A stretch of 64,000 nt of DNA from Picochlorum sp. 'celeri' (taxonomy: Eukaryota > Chlorophyta > Trebouxiophyceae): the NCBI GenBank assembly GCA_010909725.1, contig JAACMV010000020.1, forward strand, positions 248,001-312,000, given 5' to 3'. Of this stretch, positions 10,052-20,286 are shown piece by piece. Position numbers and translations under genes: made by a program. The first letter of the stretch is position 1, and every line of letters begins with the position of its first letter. Below the pieces are notes generated by a model. The model was not told where the DNA came from and searched no databases. It was given only the letters and a program-made list of their open reading frames with translations.

Positions 10052-13000
10052 TTATTCATGCTCTGAATGGCATACTCTTGTGTTGTACCCATGGCAGCTT
10101 GAGCACTTGTGATAGACAAAATGGAATGGAGCCTTTGATGTTGCCCCGCAATCATTGCACCTCACGGTTTGCTTTCTCTTGGCGTATTCATATGGAAGCT
10201 TTTCTGATGCGAGCATGGCGTCAATCATTTTCCAGTACACTTCCATGTCTCCGAGAGATTTTGAACAGATTGGACACGTGTATGAATACCTGACATATGC
10301 TCCAAAGCACAATGAATGCATGAAATGCCCACATGGGAGTTCTTTGATTGGGGTATTTGATTCAAAAAGAGGATCAGAACACACGGGGCATGTCCCTGAG
10401 AGGGCAGCTTCGGTGCATTTGTGCTTATTGAAGAGCTCCAGAGACATGCATGCATTGCAGGACATGCAATGAAAAGAGTCTATTCCAAGCCCCTTGCCAC
10501 GTCTGCAGAAATTGCAGAATGGGCAATGATAAATGTCCTTGGTGCCATCGTTGTCGAATAAATGGCATATGTTGCAGTAGTATGCTGCCATGGTGCTGCC
10601 ACAGCCAGAGCACGAATTGCTAATGTTTTGTCTGAGTCCACATAACATGCACCTCATCTCCTTGACTTGATACCGATCCAGTTTATGATCGAGTACTTTT
10701 TCATCATGGCATAATCTACACGTGAATTCTTTGTCACAGCATGGGGCAACAAGCATTGCATTTCTGGCATAATGCTTGCATCCTAGGATGCCCTTCTCCT
10801 TGTCGTGATACATTTTGGTACACTCTGATGGAGTTGTACTATTTGCAAGAGGAGAGGTTGCTGCTTGTTGGCTTCCATGATGAGCGTCATGTGGTCGGAG
10901 TGTGGTCACTGAAGGCATTCCATGCTCTTTTGCTTTCAACAAGACAGGATTGCGCTTTTGCTGTGCCACAATATAGCGACTGGCCATAAGATGCTGAATC
11001 AGATATGCTTTTCTTTGTGGTTCAAGAGAATCGTCAGCGGACACTCGCCTGACTGCACTCTCAAGCTGCTTTTGATTCATCCGGAATATATCCTCCCATC
11101 CTGGTTTGAAAGGGGTTGCATCCAAACTCGTTGGTTCAACGAGAATGTTTTGATGCAATGGAGCAGCGTTGGCCCCTGAGATGTTATTTTTCGCCAGATA
11201 TGCTGCCACTTCTTCAAGAACTGCCTTTTGTTCCTGCATGGCAATCACCGGAGAGCTGCTGTGCCCCACATCATTTCCGTTCGAATTGCTGGTGAATCCA
11301 TTTGACACATTTGCTTGAGCTGCACCCAACCAATTTGCAAATGCAGTAGATTTTGATGCGGATTTTAATGAGGACATCATGGCATTTGCTTCCTCCTCAG
11401 TCATTGACTTGGTCACCCAGGAAAGCATCACCTGTAAAACCTCTGCTCCTGTCTGGCCAATGATGATGCCCACAAGCTCCTCCTGCTCTTGCACAGTAAA
11501 GTGCTCCGTAAACAAGGGCCATAATTCTTTTTCTTCCGCCCTAATATGAGTTTCGAGCGAAGCGCGGATAGCAGCACACATTCTAGATAACTTTGATGCC
11601 GCAGACCGCAGGATCTCCAAGTTGAACGTCTCCATGCATGCACCTACCGCTGCTACGTCAGATGAGACTTGCTGGAACAAATGTTCCTCCTGCTTGTGGT
11701 CGAGGGAGTATGCATGGCTCACGTTTGACAAAGTTTCCTTTGATTCTAGTGCTGGGAAGACAATTTCATCCTCAGCTCTTGAGTGTGCCCTGTAGATACC
11801 TCTGAGAAACTCAAATCTCGTTTGCAAGTCAGGAATCATGCTGCAGAGGATAGAATCCGATGTCCACGACTCGGCTGCGCTGGCCTCTTGCTGAAGATGC
11901 AGGGCTGCCTTTTCCAGATCTTTGAGTTCCTGCTTCAGTGCCTTGTGAAACTGAAAAATATGGTCGATTGGATTGATCAAGATCACGGGCTCCTCGTTCT
12001 CATCAACAGGCGAGTCAATGTCTAGCTTCTGTCCTGAAACATGCTGAACTTTTGATCCTGTTTTGATTCTCTTTGGGTGCCTGAAACTCTCTGGCATGGA
12101 ATCTCTGTCAGATGGGTGCCTTTCAGAAGGGCCGCACGTCTTGATAGGATACGCTGCAGGATTTTCTGTCATTTCATTTGCAAGTTCTTGGCTAGTGATA
12201 CTTCTTAAAGCCCACTGACGAAGGAGTTCGACCAGAGGCTTCTGCTCAGTCTGAGAGGCTTTCCTCATATCAGAAAGCCACATATCTAAATCAGTTTTGG
12301 AAATTTGTGATGCGATCCAGGGCATAAATCGCTCAAGTAAGCGCAAAGGCATCGCCTGCACAAGCCTCCAAACAATATATCTTTGTTCTGCAGGGCACAG
12401 TCTCTCCATCAGCGCAGGGAAAATATCACTCTCTTCCCTTGCCATATGCACATGCATGCTCTTTGACAACTTCTGAGCAACCTCGGCCAATTCTCCTATA
12501 AGTTCAGATACTTCTTTCGCTCCACGCCTCGCACAAGCCCTAGCATCCCCCAGCAACCGGCCCAGTGCTTCAAATCTGGCAGTCTCCAAGGAATGATCTT
12601 CCTCACATTGATGGCTGATCTCACCCCCAGGGGAAGCACTTCTGTTCAAAGCAGGAAATAGTATTTCATCTTCTGACGTTGAATGGAAATGACAAACTGC
12701 TCTAATGAATCTATGCCTCTCTGCCAGACCCTGCAATTGCTCCAATGAGACTCCTGCCGCTGCAGGATTATTGTTCAACAATGCTGCCTCCTTGGCAAAA
12801 GACCTGATAGCTGATCGAATAGCCTCATGAAAATATACCACTTCTTTCAAAGGATGATGTGCACCATTCTCAATATCCCCCTCAACTACAGTGGTGCAAG
12901 GACTGCACCCACAACACACAAACTCATTTGGCTCTCCAACAACCCTTTGCGGCGACTCCTCGCCAGCATGTTCTTCCTTCAACTCTCCAGCAACCTCTTG

Positions 13001-13708
13001 AGGTTCCAAACAATTATGAATCACTTTTTTCAGCCAAGGATCATTGATGGCTTGGGCCATCTGATTGCTCAACTTTCTCATGTCCTCCTTGGACAATGAT
13101 CCAAGCAACCACTGAAGCATTGGCTTGATTGCAGAATATGGTATGCAACACAAAAATTGAACCGCCAACCCTGCCTGCTCATTGATGCTAAAGTTATTCT
13201 GAAGTAATGGTAAAATCTGCTCCCCCTCCTTTTCCAAATGCTTGGTGAGCGTGGTATGGACCTCCTCCACTTTTCGTGCAAGCTTATGCAGCCCTTCAGA
13301 TGTATGCACGCTTCCATCACTATGCCCATCGACTCCACCATTTTCGCGAAGACCTTTCAGCGCATTCTCAGATGTCAATATTGACGATAGCTCCTCCAGC
13401 AAATGCTCCTCATCCTCATGCTCCACAGAGTAGGCAAGGGTCACATTTCGAACCTTGTCATCCAACGCTGGGTACAGCACTTCATCCTCTATACTACTGT
13501 GATACTTGTACAACTCTTCCAAGAATTTATAACGCTCCTTCAATGCCTTTAACCCGCTGTCAACCGCCGAAACACGCCTGTCCTGGCGCATACTCTCCTT
13601 TTCCAAGGACAACGCAGTCTTGAACAAGCCTGAAAGCTCCCGTCGAATGGCATCATGTAATTGTGAATAAAAAACTAATAAAGGTGACGATAAAACGTCC
13701 TCATTCAT
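10052..13708 (-). CDS. BRUTUS-like hemerythrin / CHY zinc finger / RING E3 ubiquitin ligase
   Basis: Single-exon 1218-residue protein. Three hemerythrin-like domains occupy about 10-180, 295-460 and 590-740. Each shows the iron-ligand pattern H, HxxxE/ED..PAL, xxEH and HxxxE: for example YHSSIEDEVLYPAL, HSTSEDEILFPAL and HSRAEDEIVFPAL. A CHY zinc finger (about 974-1045, GCKHYARN), a CTCHY domain, a RING finger (about 1107-1150, CPVC...CGHFMHSLC...CPIC) and a C-terminal zinc ribbon follow. This order is that of plant BRUTUS/BTSL and algal relatives, which bind iron and oxygen through hemerythrin domains and ubiquitinate regulators of iron uptake. All domain hallmarks are intact. It starts directly in the first hemerythrin helix, shorter at the N terminus than plant BTS. 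Role as iron sensor is by family. Confidence 0.92.
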   Translation of the reverse strand: MNEDVLSSPLLVFYSQLHDAIRRELSGLFKTALSLEKESMRQDRRVSAVDSGLKALKERYKFLEELYKYHSSIEDEVLYPALDDKVRNVTLAYSVEHEDEEHLLEELSSILTSENALKGLRENGGVDGHSDGSVHTSEGLHKLARKVEEVHTTLTKHLEKEGEQILPLLQNNFSINEQAGLAVQFLCCIPYSAIKPMLQWLLGSLSKEDMRKLSNQMAQAINDPWLKKVIHNCLEPQEVAGELKEEHAGEESPQRVVGEPNEFVCCGCSPCTTVVEGDIENGAHHPLKEVVYFHEAIRSAIRSFAKEAALLNNNPAAAGVSLEQLQGLAERHRFIRAVCHFHSTSEDEILFPALNRSASPGGEISHQCEEDHSLETARFEALGRLLGDARACARRGAKEVSELIGELAEVAQKLSKSMHVHMAREESDIFPALMERLCPAEQRYIVWRLVQAMPLRLLERFMPWIASQISKTDLDMWLSDMRKASQTEQKPLVELLRQWALRSITSQELANEMTENPAAYPIKTCGPSERHPSDRDSMPESFRHPKRIKTGSKVQHVSGQKLDIDSPVDENEEPVILINPIDHIFQFHKALKQELKDLEKAALHLQQEASAAESWTSDSILCSMIPDLQTRFEFLRGIYRAHSRAEDEIVFPALESKETLSNVSHAYSLDHKQEEHLFQQVSSDVAAVGACMETFNLEILRSAASKLSRMCAAIRASLETHIRAEEKELWPLFTEHFTVQEQEELVGIIIGQTGAEVLQVMLSWVTKSMTEEEANAMMSSLKSASKSTAFANWLGAAQANVSNGFTSNSNGNDVGHSSSPVIAMQEQKAVLEEVAAYLAKNNISGANAAPLHQNILVEPTSLDATPFKPGWEDIFRMNQKQLESAVRRVSADDSLEPQRKAYLIQHLMASRYIVAQQKRNPVLLKAKEHGMPSVTTLRPHDAHHGSQQAATSPLANSTTPSECTKMYHDKEKGILGCKHYARNAMLVAPCCDKEFTCRLCHDEKVLDHKLDRYQVKEMRCMLCGLRQNISNSCSGCGSTMAAYYCNICHLFDNDGTKDIYHCPFCNFCRRGKGLGIDSFHCMSCNACMSLELFNKHKCTEAALSGTCPVCSDPLFESNTPIKELPCGHFMHSLCFGAYVRYSYTCPICSKSLGDMEVYWKMIDAMLASEKLPYEYAKRKQTVRCNDCGATSKAPFHFVYHKCSSCHGYNTRVCHSEHE

Positions 13709-14029
13709 CGTATTTTGTCGTCAGGGCTGCGATCCTTGGACAAATGCTTCAATCCAATCGAGAACTTAGAATCCTACGTCTGTCTGTATTTCCCACATCT
13801 GGGCAATGAATTCTTACGGATTTATTTCATCTATGATTGGTATGGTATATGCTGGGTGCTGTTGACTTGCATGAAAAATCTCCGATCCTTCCTACATTAG
13901 GAATTAAAAAAGTTCATGAACTGGGCCAAACTTCATCTTCTCAAACGTCTCCTGGCGTCGATTCCAGATTGCATTCATTGTATTTTCTTTATTCCCAGAA
14001 ATCTCACCAAACGTATCATTTAATAGATC
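13709..14029. other. Divergent intergenic region, 321 bp
   Basis: Between the BRUTUS-like gene (minus) and the DNL zinc-finger gene (plus); presumably both promoters. No distinct element seen. Confidence 0.4.
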
Positions 14030-14713
14030 ATGCAAGCGCTCAGTATCTCTGCTCTTCTACTCGAGCGTCCTTGGTGCAAAGCTGGACAGCCTGCTGACTG
14101 TTTGCAGGAGAATACACATAGGTTGGTGTCTCGAAAGGCTGTAGCGGCGCTCAGGAGAATCCCATCTAGATCAGCGTTTGGTAGAGTTGTAGCAAACGTT
14201 GGGCGAGGCCCATCTGGGGTGTGTGACCAGTATGGTGGTTCCTCTCCCAGCTCACAGTACTTTTATGGCTCTTTTCCGAGGCGTCGTTTGCTTCGTATCG
14301 TGCGTGCCAATGGTACGTTGATGATTGTTCAAGCATAGTACATGCCATGCCATCTTGTTCTAAGAGAGTATTGGATGCAGGAGACAATGATGATGCCAAC
14401 GATGAGGAGAAGAATGCATCAATTGATTTGAATTTACCACGAAGGTCTATGCTTGTCAGTTTTACTTGCAACGCATGTGGTATGTGTATTTCAAGGCTGT
14501 ATCCTCGGCGATTTCATGTTGCTGTATAATGTTTTGTGCAACTATCTCTCCGCAGGTGGCAGGTCAGAGCGGTTGGTGAATCCACTGGCATGGGAGAAAG
14601 GCATGGTTATTGTTCAATGTGAGCATTGCAAGGCATGGCATAAAGTTGCGGATGCGAATAATATGGTAGAAGAGTATAGATTTGATGAAATGCAAGATTC
14701 TGATGCTGAGTGA
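14030..14713 (+). CDS. DNL-type zinc-finger protein (Zim17/Tim15/HEP-like organellar Hsp70 escort)
   Basis: Three exons: 14030-14312, 14381-14479 and 14556-14713 (introns 68 and 76 bp, both phase 1), giving 179 residues. The C-terminal part reads FTCNACGGRSERL, then a CEHCKAWHKVAD block, matching the DNL zinc finger: two CxxC pairs around an invariant Arg-Ser and the HxxAD stretch. Family members escort mitochondrial or plastid Hsp70 and keep it from aggregating. The first about 95 residues are rich in Arg, Ser and Ala with few acids, which fits a transit peptide; the target organelle cannot be decided. The middle exon adds an acidic linker. The splice sites restore the zinc finger exactly, which supports the model. 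Confidence 0.8.
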
Positions 14714-15215
14714 GTGCAATCATTATGTATCCTTGTTGCAAGGACTATATATGCACAGACTGCAGATGGCTGAGCATGGTTGGAACTGCTCTTTGTCACA
14801 TTGTAGAATGTGTTTGACATCGATGCGAAATGAAGATGGCACGCGTGCGTGGAGGGGACTCCCAATGATGTAGTTGGCTATTCTACTATTGGGGGGTGCC
14901 TCCTCACCAGTGCTTGAGTCACAAGAGCTGTAGCAGTACGTACATGAAAATAGGATTGCAGAATGGCATGAATGCTCTAGTATATGTAGGTTTGCGGCAT
15001 ATGGAGGAGTATCGACACGAGGAAAGATTACGTGATTGACGCCATTGCCGCCCGCGGCAAGATTGCTCCTAAGAGCGCCGATATCGGCGCCATTGATCTC
15101 GAGCAATCCATGGATTGCGGCTGGGTTGAGTCACATGCTACATACCACCGATAACCCAAAATATTTTGAAATTATAAAAAATTCTACACGTGGACTCTCA
15201 TGAGAAAAGGTCGCC
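14714..15215. other. Intergenic region upstream of the amino-acid permease, 502 bp
   Basis: Holds the 3' flank of the DNL gene and the permease promoter. The last 170 bases contain three consecutive perfect inverted repeats, listed separately. No gene recognised. Confidence 0.5.
15045..15118. promoter_or_regulatory. Array of three perfect inverted repeats in the permease promoter
   Basis: Three dyads follow each other: TTGCCGC-CC-GCGGCAA (15045-15060), GCGCCGATATCGGCGC (15075-15090) and GCAATCCATGGATTGC (15103-15118). Their centres lie 30 and 28 bp apart, close to three helical turns. In addition GATTGCTC at 15061 pairs with GAGCAATC at 15101, enclosing the middle dyad. The array ends 97 bp before the permease ATG. 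Confidence 0.55.
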
Positions 15216-16907
15216 ATGTCTAGTGGGCAAGCAAAGCTCGACTGGGGGACTGAAATCTCAAACTATCTACCTACAGAAAACAAATATGGGAACGTCTTCT
15301 CGACCTCCATGCACATTATATGTGCTATTATTGGTATCGGGGTGTTGGCATTGCCTTCTGCGATATCATACCTTGGGTGGATTGCTGGGCCTTTGCTGTT
15401 GTTTGGTTTCTTCCTAGTGACTCTTCTGGCTTGCTCGATGTTGGCATCTATATACCTTGTTGGCGACAGGATTCACTCAAAGTATCATTATGCTGTTCGT
15501 GATATATTGGGAAGGAAGGAGGCCATTATTTTGTCCAGTGTGCAGTTGGCCATGTTCTTTCTGGTCAATATAGCCTTTGCCATAACAGGAGGGCTGTCGA
15601 TTCAACAGATTGCGAAATTTTCCTGTTTGATACAAGGAAAGGATCCAGACTTAATTCCTTTTGATCAATCTTGCCTCGGGACGGAGCGAGGGGGCACTTG
15701 GCAGGGCATATTGATTTTCGGAGCCACAGAGATACTTCTGTCACTATGCATTTCAGAATTTTCAGAGAATGCGATCGGGTCTACTGTGGGGACTGTTTGC
15801 GCGGTAATTTATAGTTTGGTGGCCATGATTATATCATTTTGCAATGTGACAGAGGGTGCTGGTTCATTAGGTGGAATCTCCACCTCGGCAGCCAACAAAA
15901 TTTTTGGCATCTTCAATGCCTTGGGGCAGCTTGGGAGCGCCTTTGGTGTCAGTTTGATCTTGTTGGAGGTTCAAGATACACTTGCACAGCCGCCAAGTCC
16001 GACGAAGCAGGCGCACAAGTCGCTTGCGTATAGTCTATCAACCTGCTTTTTGCTCTACATTTTAGTGGGTACCTCAGGATATGCTGCAAAAGGAAATGAG
16101 GTTACTCCAGTAATCCTGGACTCTTTTACTTCTCCTCGATGGGCTTTGCTTCTTGCATATTGCGCCTTATTGTTGAATATGCTCGCCAGCTTTCAAATAT
16201 TCGCTCAAGCACTGTTTGAAACTGTAGAATCAAACATAAAGGATTGGGTTTTGAAGAGAGAGTTGAGACGAAACAGGAAACCAGATACTTTAAAACAGGA
16301 AGACAATTATGAGGAGTCAAGACATGGATTCGGTCGTAAAGAAGGTGGACAGGGGATTGATGATGGAATGATGGAACCGAGGCCATCTTTGTATGGCTTT
16401 GATTGTCCATGCGAGCAAACAGTATCTGGTCTGAAGGCAGCACATCATCCGTTACAGGGCGAACGAGGATCCTCGACAAGTCAAATGAGCTGGAATGAGT
16501 TCCTCAGCTTGAATAGTAGCGTTCTTATCCAGTATGCAACGGCACCAAGGATGCTGAGAAGTGGTTTTGCAAATGAGACTGTGTGTGCCACAAAGGAGGG
16601 CGCCATACTTCCTTTTTGGCAACGGGCTATTGTTCGATGCACTGTTGTATTGCTTCAGATTTTAATTGCCTGCATCATGCCCTTCTTTGGTGCTTTTGTA
16701 GGGTTGATTGGAACAGTGAATTATTTTCCCTTGACAATACATTTTCCATTCAAAATGTTCCAGAAGACATTTAGGACCTCCAGAGGTTTCGATATACTCC
16801 TTGCTTTTCTGTGGTGGACATATGTGTTGATTACTCTCGTGGCAGCAATTGGGGCTGTGAGGACCATTGTGGTAGGATTTTCGACATACAAAATTTTCGG
16901 TTCTTGA
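15216..16907 (+). CDS. Amino-acid/auxin permease (AAAP family) transporter
   Basis: Single-exon 563-residue multispanning membrane protein. The N terminus has the family signature: an amphipathic lead, then HIICAIIGIGVLALPSAISY and LGWIAG, corresponding to the first transmembrane helix of AAAP (SLC36/38-like) permeases. About ten to eleven hydrophobic spans follow. A long hydrophilic loop (about residues 345-430) with charged and Ser-rich sequence sits between late helices and is longer than in plant AAPs. Likely a proton-coupled amino-acid transporter of plasma membrane or an endomembrane; substrate not predictable. It ends 129 bp from the convergent sulfotransferase stop. The promoter carries the triple dyad at 15045-15118, so strong transcriptional control is possible. 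Confidence 0.85.
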   Translation: MSSGQAKLDWGTEISNYLPTENKYGNVFSTSMHIICAIIGIGVLALPSAISYLGWIAGPLLLFGFFLVTLLACSMLASIYLVGDRIHSKYHYAVRDILGRKEAIILSSVQLAMFFLVNIAFAITGGLSIQQIAKFSCLIQGKDPDLIPFDQSCLGTERGGTWQGILIFGATEILLSLCISEFSENAIGSTVGTVCAVIYSLVAMIISFCNVTEGAGSLGGISTSAANKIFGIFNALGQLGSAFGVSLILLEVQDTLAQPPSPTKQAHKSLAYSLSTCFLLYILVGTSGYAAKGNEVTPVILDSFTSPRWALLLAYCALLLNMLASFQIFAQALFETVESNIKDWVLKRELRRNRKPDTLKQEDNYEESRHGFGRKEGGQGIDDGMMEPRPSLYGFDCPCEQTVSGLKAAHHPLQGERGSSTSQMSWNEFLSLNSSVLIQYATAPRMLRSGFANETVCATKEGAILPFWQRAIVRCTVVLLQILIACIMPFFGAFVGLIGTVNYFPLTIHFPFKMFQKTFRTSRGFDILLAFLWWTYVLITLVAAIGAVRTIVVGFSTYKIFGS

Positions 16908-17036
16908 TGAGTGAATTTGTTTTTTCAACTACTTTGGATTTCAATTTTCAATCTAGCTTCTATATGAATGTCGATGAAGAAACCATGTCATTTTTCTATG
17001 TAAGGAATGAATAGAGCGGTACAATGAACAATCACA

Positions 17037-18329
17037 TCAAGGTTTCCTGGGAGGACAATGTGTGAGTCTCCTTAATGGTACTTGGGCAAACCAGGTATGC
17101 CAGTGCTCCTTCAAAGACTCATCACTCACGAGACAAAATTCTCCACTTCCTTCATGCAGCGGAAGAGTATCGAAGTTTTCGCCAAATGCATGGAATTTGA
17201 TTGCATGCATTGCCATACTCTTTGCATGGTTGAACGCACGAACACATGCCAAGTCATTCTCATCCAAGTTTTCAAACACTCTGCTCAAATTATGGCAGCG
17301 TAATGGTGGCTTTATCTCATCTCTAAACTCTTGAGCAACCTGAAAGACACTTTGCGGACAGAATTTTTTGACATCCTTCCCTGTAATATGGTAATACTTG
17401 ATGATTTGATTCTTCAGTGCCTCGGTTACAAGATCAACACCTTTGTTATGAATCACGGCCCTGTCCGCCAATACGCGTCGCTTGGTACCCTCGTCTTTTG
17501 CCTGTGTCGAATCATCCGGCACGTCTGGCGCCGCTTGTATGGGAATGCCAAGAATTGTTTCTGCAAGAAAATCATAGGGATGCTGACCCATCTCCACAAG
17601 CCCATCGTATGAAATCAACTGTACATTGTTTTGCGAGTTGTCTCTGAACACATCAAGTACAGTCTGAATATTGGGACACATCTGAGAAGGCATCTGAGTC
17701 ATGGTGCTGTCAATGGAGTCCAGAAGCTGCTCTTCAAATGTTTTCCATGGAATATTTCTGTAATACAGTTCTGTGTAGAGACTCTTAGCAATATCTGCTT
17801 TATTTCTCCAAAATAAAACTACTGATATATCATAGTTTTCAAGAGCTGTATATAATGTCTTCAGGCCATCAAACGATACCCTGGAGAACTCTTCAGAACT
17901 CAGGATGATATTTTGACCAGGGTGGGTCTTCAGAACATCCTGTAGGCATTGAAGCTCGTCCTCGCTGCACTTGAATATGCTGCGATCAACTCCTTGCAAC
18001 TGAAAGGCTAAACCTGCGAATGATTTTGAGATGCAGGAACTCCCACCAGCAGCAATTGATCTATTGCAGGCTGGACAAATTGGATAGATCCATCCTGCTT
18101 GTTCCAGCTCTGCCCTCTTCTCACAAAGCTTCCACTGCAGACTGGAGCTACCTGTTTTATGTGGCCCAAAATGAAGCACTGCTCGCGGCCTCTGTGTGCT
18201 TTTTTGAAGCAAAACCTTCGTTGCTTGTTGAACTCCGTGTCGATTTGTTTGCAATGCAATTAGTACTGAAATAAAAATAATAAATAATATCAATAGAATC
18301 CATCCTTTGGATTTCGTAATTCCCAGCAT
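17037..18329 (-). CDS. Golgi-type sulfotransferase-like protein, type II membrane
   Basis: 430 residues. A short cytosolic N terminus with basic residues, a membrane anchor (about 11-26), then a lumenal domain. HFGPHKTGSSSLQ (about 53-65) matches the PAPS 5'-phosphosulfate loop (K-T-G-S). VVLFWRNKADIAKSLYTE in mid-protein matches the 3'-phosphate binding region (R...S). Several cysteines suggest disulfides. Such enzymes transfer sulfate from PAPS to glycans in the Golgi. Acceptor is unknown; many algae make sulfated wall polysaccharides. It is followed on the same strand, 130 bp upstream, by a GT49-like glycosyltransferase, also a type II protein. Confidence 0.72.
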   Translation of the reverse strand: MLGITKSKGWILLILFIIFISVLIALQTNRHGVQQATKVLLQKSTQRPRAVLHFGPHKTGSSSLQWKLCEKRAELEQAGWIYPICPACNRSIAAGGSSCISKSFAGLAFQLQGVDRSIFKCSEDELQCLQDVLKTHPGQNIILSSEEFSRVSFDGLKTLYTALENYDISVVLFWRNKADIAKSLYTELYYRNIPWKTFEEQLLDSIDSTMTQMPSQMCPNIQTVLDVFRDNSQNNVQLISYDGLVEMGQHPYDFLAETILGIPIQAAPDVPDDSTQAKDEGTKRRVLADRAVIHNKGVDLVTEALKNQIIKYYHITGKDVKKFCPQSVFQVAQEFRDEIKPPLRCHNLSRVFENLDENDLACVRAFNHAKSMAMHAIKFHAFGENFDTLPLHEGSGEFCLVSDESLKEHWHTWFAQVPLRRLTHCPPRKP

Positions 18330-18459
18330 TCGAAGGAGTTTTGAGTTTTGCTGCTACCAACAGTTCATGAACAGTCAGAACGCGTTGAAAACCCATCTAT
18401 CGAGGGCCAATAAAGGCATACTTTACATGTTCATTACAAAAAACATCTTCATAAATAAA

Positions 18460-20286
18460 TTAAATAGCGCTTTCCAGCACTTGTGGTGGTTGTACGACTC
18501 GTGCCATCTTCCGGAGCATGCTAATTTGCTCTTCCGCGCCTTGGCTCTGCTTGCTCTTCTCAATGGACTCGGCAAGCGCCATTTGCACGTCTGGAGGCAG
18601 ACATAGGTGAGGAAAGCTGGTCACTGGAACAAACCGATGCTTTTTAATATCTTCGAGGGCATCTAGAAACATGGCATGGTTCCTCTCCTTCTGTCCTGAA
18701 CGTTTTGTTCTCCATTTTGTCTTGGCTTTGGGATGTGGGACATGCACAACAAATGATGAAGGATGAACCACGAAAGGGAGCTCAAACTGAGTGGATATAT
18801 GCATCAGTTGCTCCACCTTGTTGAAATAATATCCTCTAAATCGTTCATCATAGTATGGAACATGCTTCTTCAGCATGAGTATATATGGTTCAAACCCAAC
18901 CTCATGCTTGATCCCATATGGCTCTGTTGTGTTTATCCACTTCCAGAACAGTGTCGGCTCATGCCCCTGTGGATAATGTGCCATATGAAATCCCATCACT
19001 ATGTTGTACATGAACTTTTTCGAAATGTACTTTTTCCCCTCCTGGACTGCCGTCAAGGCAATCTTCTTCCCTCGCTCCTCTTGGTCCCATGCCTCAAAAG
19101 CAGGTAAGACTACTGCCACGCCGGACTCGAGCATATCTGTCAGCTCATTATGTCGTTTATCGTTCTCTAAATCAAATGCAAGTGATAAATCGACGACGAA
19201 ATCGACGTCCAGCAGAAGAACAATGTCGCTTCTAGACATGAGTAATGCCCTGTTCCTCACAGCATTTGTTGGATACAACGTGGCCTGCTCAAAAGTGCAT
19301 CGCTCTTCCACCACTAATTCTATGTCAATCAAGCATCTAGAGTTTTGCATGCGCTCAGCCGATTGTTTGACCGCCTGAATACCAAGATCAAGTCCACTGC
19401 CATTCCACTCATCATCCTCTGTACTAGATATTCTTCCCTTCACCAAAGGTATATACACCACAGCCGAAATTGGATGAGGCCAATGCGCACATTGTTGTTC
19501 CAACATGGACAAACGTTCAACAGAAAGTTGAGTTACAATTGTCACAGCCCGTTCGGGCATTTCTTTCCTGCTCCTCAGGATTAAAACCCTCTCCAACTCT
19601 GGAACTTCGGATGCCAGGCCACCTCTGCACCATTTGTATCGCACAACCTGCTCTCCATACTTTTTCACCCATCGTCTGGAAGAAATCTTCAATCCTTTAT
19701 CGGTATCTTTCATCTCAGTATCTCGGCATTTCTCCTCGTGCAATGTAATCAATGGAGGAGCTGTATGCACATGAAGATTGTGCTCAGCCACAAGGTCAGC
19801 ACCGCTCTTTGGGAAACTATTCAACGGATTCTTCAGACCGTCTCTAATCCTCAACACCTTCTCAATATCTTCGCCAAGGAGCGCAGCCCGCGAGTTGGAA
19901 GATTCGAACAAATGATGCATATGCAACGTGCTGGCAGTTTCTGACAACAAACGAGACACAATGCCACCTTCAGAAGAAGAGCGCCCTACCCCCTTTGCAC
20001 TCGTCTTGTACTTCATTTGAAACAGTGATTCACTTCCATCCTCTCCTTCAATCCTAGATACGATCCGCGGAGCCAAATACGACGACCCAGCCACATGAAT
20101 CAACAAGACTACCAAAACAACCCCGGCGATCCTGGTCCGAGTCCAATGCTTGCTATTCTGATTCGAATGAACTAATTTTCTAACTTTTATATCCTTTACC
20201 GTCCCATTCGCTCTCCCTTCGACGAGTTGTTGAACCACAGCAGGTAGTTCGCCACCAACGTCAGTTGCTGACGCGTGCCTGGCCAT
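18460..20286 (-). CDS. GT49 (LARGE/B4GAT1)-like glycosyltransferase, type II membrane
   Basis: 608 residues. Cytosolic N terminus, one membrane anchor (about 53-70), a variable stem, then a GT-A catalytic domain. LLLDVDF (DxD, D360 and D362) is preceded by YPTNAVRNRALL and followed by GFEPYI, YDERFRGYYFNKVEQ and VVHPSSFVVHVPHPK. These blocks are those of glycosyltransferase family 49, which includes the glucuronyltransferase half of LARGE and B4GAT1. It should act in the Golgi on a wall or secreted glycan. Donor and acceptor are not predictable from sequence. Position next to a sulfotransferase on the same strand suggests a shared pathway but does not prove it. Confidence 0.78.
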   Translation of the reverse strand: MARHASATDVGGELPAVVQQLVEGRANGTVKDIKVRKLVHSNQNSKHWTRTRIAGVVLVVLLIHVAGSSYLAPRIVSRIEGEDGSESLFQMKYKTSAKGVGRSSSEGGIVSRLLSETASTLHMHHLFESSNSRAALLGEDIEKVLRIRDGLKNPLNSFPKSGADLVAEHNLHVHTAPPLITLHEEKCRDTEMKDTDKGLKISSRRWVKKYGEQVVRYKWCRGGLASEVPELERVLILRSRKEMPERAVTIVTQLSVERLSMLEQQCAHWPHPISAVVYIPLVKGRISSTEDDEWNGSGLDLGIQAVKQSAERMQNSRCLIDIELVVEERCTFEQATLYPTNAVRNRALLMSRSDIVLLLDVDFVVDLSLAFDLENDKRHNELTDMLESGVAVVLPAFEAWDQEERGKKIALTAVQEGKKYISKKFMYNIVMGFHMAHYPQGHEPTLFWKWINTTEPYGIKHEVGFEPYILMLKKHVPYYDERFRGYYFNKVEQLMHISTQFELPFVVHPSSFVVHVPHPKAKTKWRTKRSGQKERNHAMFLDALEDIKKHRFVPVTSFPHLCLPPDVQMALAESIEKSKQSQGAEEQISMLRKMARVVQPPQVLESAI

